Notes: generated by a model not told the origin, from the letters alone. DNA of 64,000 nt from JALCRY01 sp050946575 (GCA_050946575.1 JBMNVB010000009.1:1-64000); one strand, 5' to 3'. Shown: positions 17,560-26,260, counted from the stretch's first letter. Program-made: numbers and translations.

Positions 17560-20500
17560 ATGTCTGATTTTTACAGTAACTTTATTGGAATGTATCCTGT
17601 AAGCAGAACGCTGCGGTTTGAATTGAAACCGGTGGCGGAAACGCTGAGCAACATCGAAAAAAGCGATATGCTTTGTGAAGATGAACATCGCGATGAAAGC
17701 GCCAAGAAGGTAAAGAAAATTATTGATGAATATCATAAAAAATTCATTGAAAGAACTCTTTCCGACCTGAAACTTAGTGATCTGGATACGTATTATAGTG
17801 TATATAATAAGAGCCCTAAAGATGTCGACGATCGTAAATTAATGTCAAAATTGGAACAGTCTATGCGCGAACAAATCGCTGGAAAGATGACGAAAGATGA
17901 TGAATACAATAATTTATTCGATAATAAGAATTTTATTCAGAAAACGTTGATAGCAGAAACTGCAGATGATGAACAAAAGAATAGACTGGTAAAGGAATTT
18001 AAAAATTTCACAACGTATTTTACGGGATTTTTTGATAATAGAGAAAATCTGTATTCACCCGAAGATAAAAATACGGCGGTTGGTCATCGTATCGTGAATG
18101 ATAATCTGCCAAAATTTCTGGATAATATGAAGCAGTTTGAGCGAATAATTAATTGTGGTCTCAATAGTGAAATAGATGAAATTTCATCTGAAGCAGATCC
18201 GTTCCTGAATGGCGATACCCTTAAGTCTTTCTTTGAATTAGATCATTTTAATTCTGTTATGACGCAGTCAGGGATCGATCGCTACAATGCAGTAGTGGGA
18301 GTGGTGAATTCCCACATAAATAAATATAATCAGGGAATCAACAAGGATGACAAGTCCAGAAAAATCGGGAAAATGAAACCCCTTTATAAGCAGATCCTGA
18401 GTGACAGAGACAGATTGTTCGAATTGCCGGAAATGTTTGAAACGGATCAGGAAGTTATTGATAGTGTTAATAACTTCGCTGATTCATTGAATAAAAATGA
18501 AGATATTATTGAGAAAGTAAAAAACTTGTTGAGCGGTCTGGATAAGTTCGATTTGCGGAGAATCTATTTAACCAATGACAACCAGATGAATTCGATGTCG
18601 AAAAGTATTTTCGATGGTGATTATCGAAAAATCAAAGACTTGATAGAGGAAGAATATTATAATCAGCATCCCGGTAATCATACACAGACATATGAGAAAA
18701 AGAAAAATAGCTTTTTAAAAAGTATAAAAAGTTATTCCATCGAAGACCTGCAAGATATTATGCCAGCAGGGTCTGGTCCGGTTATCGTCGATTACTTCTG
18801 TAATGGAATAAAAGAAATTTGTAATGACATTAGCGCTTCCGAAAATGAGTTCAGAAAATTATCTGATAAGCCGTATCCTCAGCAGAAAAATCTGATGAAA
18901 GATGAAAAAAGCAGCGCGGTGATCAAGAAATATCTCGACAGCATTCTCGGATTAAGACGTTTTATCAGACCACTGCTTGGGAGCGGGACAGAATCTGATA
19001 AGGATGATTTGTTTTATGGCGAATTCGATGTAGTATGGGAGTATATAGATCTGATATCACCGCTTTATAATAAAGTCAGGAATTATCTTACCAGAAAACC
19101 ATATTCCACAGAAAAATTCAAACTCAATTTTTCGTGCAGTAATTTTCTGGACTCATGGGCTCGAAACTACGAGAACAAGAATGGGGAGTTATTCGAAAAG
19201 GATGGCATTTTTTATCTAGGAATCCTGAATAAAAAATTGAGTCGGGATGAAATCGAATTACTGGAAAACGGGGGAGGCGGCAATAATCCGGTAAGACTGA
19301 GGATCTTTTCACAAAAACCCGACAGCAAAAATATTCCCAGATTGTTTATAAGAAGCAAAAGGGAAAAATTTTCGCCGGCTGTTAACAAATATAATCTTCC
19401 GGTAAATGATATTATCGATTTGTATGACAATAAGAAATTCAAAACGGATTATAAAAAACAAGACGAGGGAGTATTCAGAGATTCGCTGAACAAATTAATC
19501 GAATACTATGAAGAAGGCCTGGCGAAGCACGACGACTATAAGATTTTCGATTATGATTGGAAACCTTCCAATCAATATGAAAGCATCGCTGATTTTTGCG
19601 ATGATGCCGTCGCGCAGTCCTATAAAGTTGAGAAAGTACCGATTTCGTGGGAAAAGCTTTTAGATCTTGTTAAACAGGATAAAATATATCTGTTTAAGAT
19701 ATGGAATAAGGATTTTTCTGAATTCAGTAAAGGTACTCCTAATATGCATACCATATATTGGAGAATGTTGTTTGATGATCGCAATATTAATGCAAAGCCC
19801 GTAAAATTAAAACTTAATGGGAACGCGGAGATTTTTTATCGTAAAAAAAGCATTGATTCATCGAAGACCACTCATCATGAGGCCGGAAAACCGATAGAAA
19901 ATAAAAACAGCAATAACGAAAAGAAGAAAAGCTCTTTTGATTATGAGATAATCAAAGACAGACGTTTCACTGTAGATAAATTTCAGTTTCATGTCCCGAT
20001 CACGTTGAATTTTGGTAGCACACAACGGGATGATATTAATGAAACAGTCAACAGAGCCATCAAATATAACGGAGTGACACACATTATCGGAGTTGACAGA
20101 GGCGAAAGGAATTTGCTGTATGTAGTTGTGATAGATGATAAAGGTAAGATTGTCGAGCAGCGCAGTCTTAATGAAATTATTGCTGAATATAACGATCGCA
20201 AGTATGTTACAGATTATCACACGCTTCTGGACAAAAAGGAAAAAGAAAGAGATGAGGCAAGAAAACAATGGAAAACGATTGAAAATATTAAAGAATTAAA
20301 AGAAGGCTATATGAGCCAGGTAATACATGTGCTAACCACTCTAATGGTAAAGTACAACGCTGTACTCGTGCTAGAGGATTTGAACAGCGGCTTCAAGCGT
20401 GGCAGACAGAAAGTAGAGAAACAAGTATACCAAAAATTTGAAGCCATGATGGTCAATAAACTGAACTATCTTGCGGACAAGCACCTGGAGGCTGATGAAG

Positions 20501-21273
20501 AAGGCGGGGTTCTCGCCGCGTATCAGTTAACGCAAAAATTCGAAAGCTTTAAGAAAATGGGATCGCAGAACGGATTGATCTACTACATACCTCCATGGAA
20601 CACGAGCAAGTTAGATCCGACTACAGGATTTGTCAATCTATTCTATGTTAAATACGAGAATGTTGAAAAGGCGCAGAAATTCTGGGATAAGTTTGACCGC
20701 ATCTCGTATAATCCTGATGATGACATTTTTGAATTTCAATTTGATTACAAAAATTTCACTGAACGCGCCGGAAATTCAAGAACAAAATGGACAGTCTGCA
20801 GTTACGGAAAACGGATCAGAGTATTCCGCAATAAGGAGAAGAATAATCAATGGGACAACGAAGAGATTGAATTGACATCTGAAATAAAATCACTTCTTGA
20901 CAAGTACAACGTGAATTATCATGTTAACGATATTAAAGGAGAATTGTCAGGTATCAACGATAAGGAATTTCAATCTAAAATGATATCATTGTTCCGCCTT
21001 ATTCTGCAGATAAGGAACAGTAAATCGGGAACAGATATTGATTATATACAGTCATGCGTACGTAACCCGTCCGGAGAATTTTTCAATTCTGATACGGCAT
21101 CAACGAATCTTCCTCAGGATGCCGACGCGAACGGGGCATACAATATCGCAAGAAAAGGATTATATATTATTGAAAAAATAAAAAATACTCCTGATGATAA
21201 ATTAAAAAAAATCAATTCCAGGATATCAAATGAAGAGTGGCTTATATACGCGCAGGAGCATGTAATAAATTGA
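17560..21273 (+). CDS. cas12a: Type V-A CRISPR nuclease Cas12a (Cpf1)
   Basis: A 1237-residue Cas12a that processes its own crRNA and cuts DNA. The N-terminus has YPVSRTLRFELKPV. RuvC residues are intact: Asp846 (GVDRGERNLLYV), Glu939 (LVLEDLNSGFKRGR) and Asp1189 (DADANGAYNIARKG); the Nuc arginine is Arg1152 (QIRNSKSG). The crRNA-processing triad His773, Lys782, Lys799 keeps the spacing of LbCas12a (9 and 17). The RuvC part resembles LbCas12a most. Residues expected to read the PAM differ: Asp531 and Tyr537 in SWARNYE where most have GWDKxKE, and Asn591 and Arg594 in KNIPR where most have KMxPK. ATG 17560 follows TTGGAGGG. Base composition is far more AT-rich than flanking genes, suggesting transfer. 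Confidence 0.98.
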   Translation: MSDFYSNFIGMYPVSRTLRFELKPVAETLSNIEKSDMLCEDEHRDESAKKVKKIIDEYHKKFIERTLSDLKLSDLDTYYSVYNKSPKDVDDRKLMSKLEQSMREQIAGKMTKDDEYNNLFDNKNFIQKTLIAETADDEQKNRLVKEFKNFTTYFTGFFDNRENLYSPEDKNTAVGHRIVNDNLPKFLDNMKQFERIINCGLNSEIDEISSEADPFLNGDTLKSFFELDHFNSVMTQSGIDRYNAVVGVVNSHINKYNQGINKDDKSRKIGKMKPLYKQILSDRDRLFELPEMFETDQEVIDSVNNFADSLNKNEDIIEKVKNLLSGLDKFDLRRIYLTNDNQMNSMSKSIFDGDYRKIKDLIEEEYYNQHPGNHTQTYEKKKNSFLKSIKSYSIEDLQDIMPAGSGPVIVDYFCNGIKEICNDISASENEFRKLSDKPYPQQKNLMKDEKSSAVIKKYLDSILGLRRFIRPLLGSGTESDKDDLFYGEFDVVWEYIDLISPLYNKVRNYLTRKPYSTEKFKLNFSCSNFLDSWARNYENKNGELFEKDGIFYLGILNKKLSRDEIELLENGGGGNNPVRLRIFSQKPDSKNIPRLFIRSKREKFSPAVNKYNLPVNDIIDLYDNKKFKTDYKKQDEGVFRDSLNKLIEYYEEGLAKHDDYKIFDYDWKPSNQYESIADFCDDAVAQSYKVEKVPISWEKLLDLVKQDKIYLFKIWNKDFSEFSKGTPNMHTIYWRMLFDDRNINAKPVKLKLNGNAEIFYRKKSIDSSKTTHHEAGKPIENKNSNNEKKKSSFDYEIIKDRRFTVDKFQFHVPITLNFGSTQRDDINETVNRAIKYNGVTHIIGVDRGERNLLYVVVIDDKGKIVEQRSLNEIIAEYNDRKYVTDYHTLLDKKEKERDEARKQWKTIENIKELKEGYMSQVIHVLTTLMVKYNAVLVLEDLNSGFKRGRQKVEKQVYQKFEAMMVNKLNYLADKHLEADEEGGVLAAYQLTQKFESFKKMGSQNGLIYYIPPWNTSKLDPTTGFVNLFYVKYENVEKAQKFWDKFDRISYNPDDDIFEFQFDYKNFTERAGNSRTKWTVCSYGKRIRVFRNKEKNNQWDNEEIELTSEIKSLLDKYNVNYHVNDIKGELSGINDKEFQSKMISLFRLILQIRNSKSGTDIDYIQSCVRNPSGEFFNSDTASTNLPQDADANGAYNIARKGLYIIEKIKNTPDDKLKKINSRISNEEWLIYAQEHVIN

Positions 21274-21830
21274 TCGAAGATGTAATAAAAATTACTCAAC
21301 TAAATGACTTCATCTTCTGTCCGGCATCGATATATTTTCACAATTTGTATGGCGGACAGGAGACGATGTTATTTCAGAATAATGCACAAGTAAGCGGGAA
21401 AAGCGCTCACGCAAATATTGATAATAATAAATATTCGACAAGAGCGGATGTACTGGCCGGGATAGATGTTTATTCGGAAAAATATCGATTGGTGGGCAAA
21501 ATTGATATATTTTTTGAGAAGTCCGGTTTACTGGTTGAAAGGAAAAAGAAAATAAAAAAGATTTTTGACGGATATATATTTCAGCTATATGGTCAGTATT
21601 TCGCGATGGCTGAAATGGGTTATAAAGTCAATAAGCTAAAATTATACAGCATTGACGATAACCGATCCTACCCGGTTCCGCTGCCCGAAGAAGATGCTGA
21701 GATGTTCGAAAAGTTTGAACGCCTGATAAATGACATCAGAAATTTTGATATGAATGACTTTACCCAAAGCAATCCCGACAAATGCAGTAATTGTATCTAT
21801 GAGTCGGCTTGTGACAGGAGCATCAAATGA
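21270..21830 (+). CDS. cas4: CRISPR-associated exonuclease Cas4
   Basis: A 186-residue Cas4, the RecB-family nuclease that trims prespacers and helps choose those with a PAM. The nuclease core is seen as GKIDIFFEKSGLLVERKKK (Asp, Glu-x-Lys) then QLYGQYFAM; the iron-sulfur cysteines are the N-terminal FCP and the C-terminal CSNCIYESAC. I place the start at TTG 21270, inside the cas12a stop, with AGGAG about 11 bases upstream; an in-frame GTG at 21237 would add eleven residues that overlap cas12a and look unlike Cas4. The end overlaps the cas1 start (ATGA), so translation is coupled. Confidence 0.9.
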   Translation: MIEDVIKITQLNDFIFCPASIYFHNLYGGQETMLFQNNAQVSGKSAHANIDNNKYSTRADVLAGIDVYSEKYRLVGKIDIFFEKSGLLVERKKKIKKIFDGYIFQLYGQYFAMAEMGYKVNKLKLYSIDDNRSYPVPLPEEDAEMFEKFERLINDIRNFDMNDFTQSNPDKCSNCIYESACDRSIK

Positions 21831-22786
21831 TTTCGCGGCCTGATTTCGAAAAAAAGCAAATACTATTCGTGTTCCCGAGAGAGGGCGATAAAATGTCATT
21901 TTCCAATGACAATATAGTAATAAAGGATAAAGACGGGAAGATCAAACATCAATCGACCTGCTACCGATTGTTCATGGTGTTCGTTGTAGGAGATATGACC
22001 ATTACGACCGGTTTAATAAAAAGAGCTCAGCGTTTCGGATTCACGATACATCTGATGACAAGCGGCATGAAAGGCTATCAGATTCTGGGGTCGCATATGG
22101 AAGGAAACATTTTACTTCACAAAAAACAATATGAATACCATGGACTGGGACTTGCCAGACATATTATTGAGAATAAAATCGATTGCCAGACGGCTGCGAT
22201 ACGGAGTCTGCGAATAAAATCAGAAGACGCCAGTACTCGCCTCGGCTTATTAAAAAAATATAGAGAAGACCTTTCCTCAAAAAAATCCTTGCAAGAATTG
22301 CTGGGTATTGAGGGAATAGCCGCTCGTGTTTATTTTCGGGAAATATTCAGCACTGCTGAATGGAAAGGAAGAAAACCGCAGATCAAACCTGATTATATCA
22401 ATAGTTGTCTTGATATCGGATATACGATATTATTTAATATTATTGATTCGATACTTGGTATATATGACTTCGATAAATATTGCGGTGTTCTGCACACGAG
22501 TTTTTACATGCGAAAATCTCTGGTATGTGATTTAATGGAGCCTATGAGATATATGATTGATCTGCAAGTAAGGAAAAGTATTAACTATGGGCAAATCAAA
22601 CCTGAAGATTTTAAGGAAATCAATCATAGGTATGTACTTCAGTGGAAACAATCACCAAAATACACAAGAATGATGTTAGAACCCATTCTTAACAAAAAAG
22701 AGGATATATTTTTATATATACAGGATTATTATCGAAGTTTCATGAAGGATAAGGAGATAAACGAATTTCCCGTTTTCAAAATGTGA
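21827..22786 (+). CDS. cas1: CRISPR integrase Cas1 (type V-A)
   Basis: A 319-residue Cas1, the metal-dependent integrase that inserts new spacers next to the leader as a complex with Cas2. The N-terminal beta domain includes FVVGDMTITTGLIKRAQRFGFTIHLM, and the catalytic helical domain includes LLGIEGIAARVYF (Glu), GVLHTSFYMRKSLVCDLMEP (His and acidic residue). It starts with ATG overlapping the cas4 stop by four bases and is followed at four bases by cas2. Composition is AT-rich like the rest of the locus. All active-site residues I expect seem present, so adaptation should be functional. Confidence 0.95.
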   Translation: MISRPDFEKKQILFVFPREGDKMSFSNDNIVIKDKDGKIKHQSTCYRLFMVFVVGDMTITTGLIKRAQRFGFTIHLMTSGMKGYQILGSHMEGNILLHKKQYEYHGLGLARHIIENKIDCQTAAIRSLRIKSEDASTRLGLLKKYREDLSSKKSLQELLGIEGIAARVYFREIFSTAEWKGRKPQIKPDYINSCLDIGYTILFNIIDSILGIYDFDKYCGVLHTSFYMRKSLVCDLMEPMRYMIDLQVRKSINYGQIKPEDFKEINHRYVLQWKQSPKYTRMMLEPILNKKEDIFLYIQDYYRSFMKDKEINEFPVFKM

Positions 22787-22790
22787 TAAA

Positions 22791-23066
22791 ATGTTACTAG
22801 TGAGTTATGATATTTCAGATAACAAACTGAGAACACGTTTCGCCAAATTTCTCAAGAAGTTTGGTTACAGGCTGCAATATTCAGTTTTTCAAATCGACAA
22901 TAGTGAGAGAATGCTGTCGATCATAAATGAAGAAATAAAGAATAATTTTGAGAAACAGTTTTCAGAGTCGGATAGCGTGATAATCATTAGACTTAACCCC
23001 AGATGTGAGATAACACGATATGGTTATGCAAAAAATGAAGAAGAAAATTATTTTATTGTAGAATAG
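22791..23066 (+). CDS. cas2: CRISPR-associated protein Cas2
   Basis: A 91-residue ferredoxin-fold protein. It begins MLLVSYDISDNKLRTRFAKF, the first strand with the conserved Asp, then LQYSVFQIDNSE and the second half VIIIRLNPRCEITRYGY. Cas2 forms the dimeric centre of the Cas1-Cas2 integration complex. It is the last cas gene; the leader and array follow directly in the same orientation. Normal family length. Confidence 0.95.
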   Translation: MLLVSYDISDNKLRTRFAKFLKKFGYRLQYSVFQIDNSERMLSIINEEIKNNFEKQFSESDSVIIIRLNPRCEITRYGYAKNEEENYFIVE

Positions 23067-23190
23067 CGCAACCTATGGTGTTTATAATGAAATATGAGTA
23101 GATATGATGCTTTTAAGCGGTAAAGTTGTTAAAACGAAACAGAAAATAAGCCGTATTATCATGGATATTTGTAAAATGATAGTTGTAAGA
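23067..23190 (+). promoter_or_regulatory. CRISPR leader
   Basis: A 124-base AT-rich non-coding stretch between the cas2 stop and the first repeat, in the position where new spacers are inserted and the array is transcribed. I see TATTAT (23154-23159) and TAAAAT (23172-23177) as possible -10 boxes but no well-spaced -35, so the promoter is not fixed. Confidence 0.7.
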
Positions 23191-24988
23191 GCTTAGAAGA
23201 CGAAATGAATTTCTACTATCGTAGATATGATGACTTCAAGTCTGAACTGAATGAGCTTAGAAGACGAAATGAATTTCTACTATCGTAGATAAACAGCGGT
23301 TTCAATATCACGCATCAAGCTTAGAAGACGAAATGAATTTCTACTATCGTAGATAAGAACTTTATTCTTTCCTGTAAACGGCTTAGAAGACGAAATGAAT
23401 TTCTACTATCGTAGATCCCTCAAAATAGGTCAAAATAAGTCATTGCTTAGAAGACGAAATGAATTTCTACTATCGTAGATATAAAATCACCTGTCCTTAT
23501 GATAATGGCTTAGAAGACGAAATGAATTTCTACTATCGTAGATCTCGTGCCATGATAAGGCCCTTGCTGTGCTTAGAAGACGAAATGAATTTCTACTATC
23601 GTAGATTAATTCTTGCGCAAGATATATCATTTGGCTTAGAAGACGAAATGAATTTCTACTATCGTAGATATGCCCTTGATAACGAGTTCAGGCAAGCTTA
23701 GAAGACGAAATGAATTTCTACTATCGTAGATAAACGGCGGAAGAAGCAAAAAAAGCATGCTTAGAAGACGAAATGAATTTCTACTATCGTAGATAACTGC
23801 CTTATCCCATCATCGTCCACGCTTAGAAGACGAAATGAATTTCTACTATCGTAGATCACCGCGCGAATGAATGCGACTGGGTGCTTAGAAGACGAAATGA
23901 ATTTCTACTATCGTAGATAGATAAAATATAAATAATGTATTGACATGCTTAGAAGACGAAATGAATTTCTACTATCGTAGATCCGTTCTACAAGCTGCAC
24001 CGTATAATAGCTTAGAAGACGAAATGAATTTCTACTATCGTAGATGTTGCTCTCATCATGGCGCTTGCGCTGCTTAGAAGACGAAATGAATTTCTACTAT
24101 CGTAGATTATCTGCGCCGAGCATCGGAGTTCGTCGCTTAGAAGACGAAATGAATTTCTACTATCGTAGATCCAACTATCTTCAGGATGTCCTGCTCGGCT
24201 TAGAAGACGAAATGAATTTCTACTATCGTAGATCCGGTAATAGCGCCGCCGGTGTCCTCAAGCTTAGAAGACGAAATGAATTTCTACTATCGTAGATTCT
24301 GTTGTCGTGTAATCGCCGTCGGCGCTTAGAAGACGAAATGAATTTCTACTATCGTAGATGGTCCGCCGCTACAGTGATGTACGCTCGCTTAGAAGACGAA
24401 ATGAATTTCTACTATCGTAGATCGCAATGATTCCGTGAGTGCGTCAATGGCTTAGAAGACGAAATGAATTTCTACTATCGTAGATCAAGCGAGGTCGGCG
24501 ATCTCCCACGCTGCTTAGAAGACGAAATGAATTTCTACTATCGTAGATAACGGGTATGGAACAATCCGGAAGTGTGCTTAGAAGACGAAATGAATTTCTA
24601 CTATCGTAGATGGGAACATTAGGGAACAAATAAACACATGCTTAGAAGACGAAATGAATTTCTACTATCGTAGATTGCAATATATGAACGCGTGAATGCC
24701 AGCTTAGAAGACGAAATGAATTTCTACTATCGTAGATACAAGTTGTCCGTGTCCTTATATGTACGCTTAGAAGACGAAATGAATTTCTACTATCGTAGAT
24801 CAGACCGTCACTGAGCATATTGATTTCACTTAGAAGACGAAATGAATTTCTACTATCGTAGATAATAAGTATCCAGTGACAATGTATTAGGCTTAGAAGA
24901 CGAAATGAATTTCTACTATCGTAGATGAGTATCAGCGCAAAGTTAGCAACGGGCTTAGAAGACGAAATGTATTTCTACTATATACAAA
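23191..24988 (+). CRISPR. Type V-A CRISPR array, 29 repeats and 28 spacers
   Basis: The 36-base repeat starts GCTTAGAAGACGAAATG and ends AATTTCTACTATCGTAGAT; its 3' part forms the Cas12a crRNA handle, stem TCTAC/GTAGA with a 4-base TATC loop. Repeat starts run 23191, 23255, 23319, 23381 and so on to 24891 and 24953, with spacers of 26-28 bases. All repeats look identical except the 27th (24828, first base A instead of G) and the 29th (24953-24988), where base 18 is changed and the 3' stem is destroyed. The decayed end marks the leader-distal side, so the array runs in the same direction as the cas genes. Spacers are all different and mixed in GC content. Confidence 0.99.
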
Positions 24989-25020
24989 TTATTCGTCAGA
25001 TATTGAATTGTTACCAATGA

Positions 25021-25082
25021 AAAAAAACGGGGCCTTACAGGTCGGCCAATGGTCGGTATCCGTATTTTCGCCCCAGTCTTTT
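25021..25082 (-). ncRNA. Putative small RNA 1 / bidirectional terminator after the CRISPR array
   Basis: On the minus strand a promoter-like TTGACC (25116-25111) and TAAATT (25093-25088) with 17-base spacing precedes a hairpin GGGGC/GCCCC (25074-25070 with 25033-25029), followed by eight T. A transcript of about 62 bases is implied. On the plus strand the same hairpin is followed by CTTTTT and can end the array transcript, so a plain bidirectional terminator is the simpler alternative. A related unit lies about 223 bases away with a similar loop but a different stem. Confidence 0.4.
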
Positions 25083-25087
25083 TAATA

Positions 25088-25170
25088 AATTTATCAAATA
25101 TAACACGACGGGTCAAGATTTTCGATTAAGAAACAAAGCCCTTAACACGTATGTCCCGAACGATATACGT
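25088..25170 (-). repeat. Upstream block, copy 1, of the duplicated unit
   Basis: About 60 bases (25111-25170) are repeated imperfectly at 25334-25393, with around 11 differences. On the plus strand the copy begins GGTCAAGATTTTCG and ends CCCGAACGATA. Read on the minus strand it lies directly upstream of and includes the -35 box of putative small RNA 1. Confidence 0.7.
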
Positions 25171-25236
25171 TTTTCTCTTCCGGAAGAATGTGTCGCATCA
25201 CTATTTTATTGCTCTGCGGTAAATGCTGAAGTCTGC

Positions 25237-25304
25237 CAATAAAGAAGGCGGTAAGCTACAGTTCGACAATAATGCCGAGGTCTGTATTTATCTTACCGCC
25301 CTCT
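25237..25304 (-). ncRNA. Putative small RNA 2
   Basis: The second unit has a minus-strand TTGACC (25339-25334), 17-base spacer and TATTCT (25316-25311), followed by hairpin GGCGGTAAG/CTTACCGCC (25300-25292 with 25255-25247 on the minus strand) and TTCTTTATT. The loop keeps TACAG, TCG and GTATTT in the same order as unit 1 while the stem sequence differs completely. This pattern suggests a structured RNA duplicated in tandem. No known family is recognised. Confidence 0.4.
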
Positions 25305-25333
25305 GTGATAAGAATATCGTATTTCATGCAAGT

Positions 25334-25393
25334 GGTCAAGATTTCCGACTACAGAGACAAAGTCCCTAACACATACGGCCCGAACGATACATT
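25334..25393 (-). repeat. Upstream block, copy 2, of the duplicated unit
   Basis: Second copy of the 60-base block at 25111-25170 (plus strand start GGTCAAGATTTCCG). Same orientation, offset 223 bases. It contains the -35 box of putative small RNA 2. Confidence 0.7.
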
Positions 25394-25407
25394 CTCACCG
25401 TATATAT

Positions 25408-25444
25408 AAGACCTGGCACGCGGATCAGTGTGTCAGGTCTTTTA
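25408..25444. terminator. Hairpin terminator between the small-RNA region and the acetyltransferase
   Basis: AAGACCTG (25408-25415) pairs with CAGGTCTT (25434-25441), with partial pairing inside. It is followed by TTTTA on the plus strand and by TTATATAT on the minus strand, so it probably ends the acetyltransferase transcript coming from the right. Confidence 0.6.
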
Positions 25445-25480
25445 CATATTGCTTATCTGTCCCGCGCAGGCTTCTGAATA

Positions 25481-26041
25481 TTACGGTTCTATTTTCTTGA
25501 GCAGCTTTGCGGGAACGCCCGCGTATATGCAGTTGTCGGGCACATCGTGCGTTACGACGGCGCCGGCAGCTATGACAACATTACTGCCGACAGTAACTCC
25601 CGGAAGGATAATAGCGTTCGCTCCGACCCAGACGTCGTCGCCGATTACCACAGGATCCCCCTTGGCCATATGAGCCCTGCGCCTCTCTGCATTGATGGGG
25701 TGGCCGACGGTCGTGATCACTACACCGGGCGCGAGCATGACATTGTCGCCGATCGTGACAGGCGCGATGTCGAGGATCGTTACGTTGTAATTCGAGGTGA
25801 AATTGTCGCCGACGCAGATGTTGCGGCCGCAGTCGCACCTGAATCCTTTCTGGACGGCCGGGCTGCCCTTGCTCGGGCCGAAAAGATTCTCCTTAACGAA
25901 AGCCGCGCGTGTCTCCATGTCGTCGCTCGGTATCTTTTCCAGTTCGTCGCAGACGCGGACGGCGTTCTGCTTCCTTGCTTCTACTTCGGGGTCGTCAAAA
26001 CAGTATTCGAGGCCCGCTTCGAGTTTTTCGAGTTCAGTCAT
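25481..26041 (-). CDS. maa: Sugar O-acetyltransferase, maltose acetyltransferase family
   Basis: A 186-residue hexapeptide-repeat acetyltransferase. The N-terminal maltose acetyltransferase domain is seen (MTELEKLEAGLEYCFDDPEV; DELEKIPSDD), then left-handed beta-helix repeats (ICVGDNFTSNYN; IGDNVMLAPGVVITTVGHP with the catalytic His; IGDDVWVGANAIILPGVTVG). Members move an acetyl group from acetyl-CoA to sugars such as glucose, maltose or galactosides. ATG 26041 has AAAGGAG upstream. It is divergent from the CoA-transferase gene. The exact sugar is unknown; the related NodL/LacA enzymes look alike. Confidence 0.85.
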   Translation of the reverse strand: MTELEKLEAGLEYCFDDPEVEARKQNAVRVCDELEKIPSDDMETRAAFVKENLFGPSKGSPAVQKGFRCDCGRNICVGDNFTSNYNVTILDIAPVTIGDNVMLAPGVVITTVGHPINAERRRAHMAKGDPVVIGDDVWVGANAIILPGVTVGSNVVIAAGAVVTHDVPDNCIYAGVPAKLLKKIEP

Positions 26042-26164
26042 AGTATTTTCTCCTTTGTATAGTAATTTATCACTCCGCGGGGATGGGCGCAATGGCGGCT
26101 GGCCTGACGGAGCGAGAGATTTTGTGTCGGCCGCGGTCTGCATCTTTTTTTGTGCAAAAACCGC

Positions 26165-26188
26165 ATCAATGCGCTGTTTTGCATTGAT
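26165..26188. repeat. Inverted pair of GCATTGAT octamers
   Basis: ATCAATGC (26165-26172) and GCATTGAT (26181-26188) form an 8-base-pair inverted repeat with an 8-base spacer in the intergenic region between the divergent acetyltransferase and CoA-transferase genes. Confidence 0.65.
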
Positions 26189-26229
26189 TATGGTCGTATT
26201 TTCGCGTTATCGGGGATTTTGCACTTTTA

Positions 26230-26260
26230 TTGACAGGGCCTGAGTGTATTCTGATATAAT
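26230..26260 (+). promoter_or_regulatory. Promoter of the CoA-transferase gene
   Basis: TTGACA (26230-26235) and TATAAT (26255-26260) both match consensus; the spacing is 19 bases, long, but the -10 is extended (TGATATAAT). The gene starts 30 bases further on. Confidence 0.65.

Noticed and set aside
23067..23190. A tracrRNA or other extra guide RNA near cas12a
   Set aside because: No stretch complementary to the repeat was seen outside the array, and Cas12a does not need one.
23459..24629. Open frames in the CRISPR array on both strands
   Set aside because: They encode the repeat over and over (peptide LEDEMNFYYRR) and are products of the 36-base repeat, not genes.
23227..24952. Self-targeting spacers
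   Set aside because: Reading the 28 spacers against the window by eye I noticed no match; this is not a search and says nothing about the rest of the genome.
25230..25304. A small minus-strand protein beginning MKYDILITEGG in the duplicated unit
   Set aside because: The frame closes after about 23 codons, lacks a ribosome site and does not persist in the other copy, so a structured RNA or terminator explains the conservation better.
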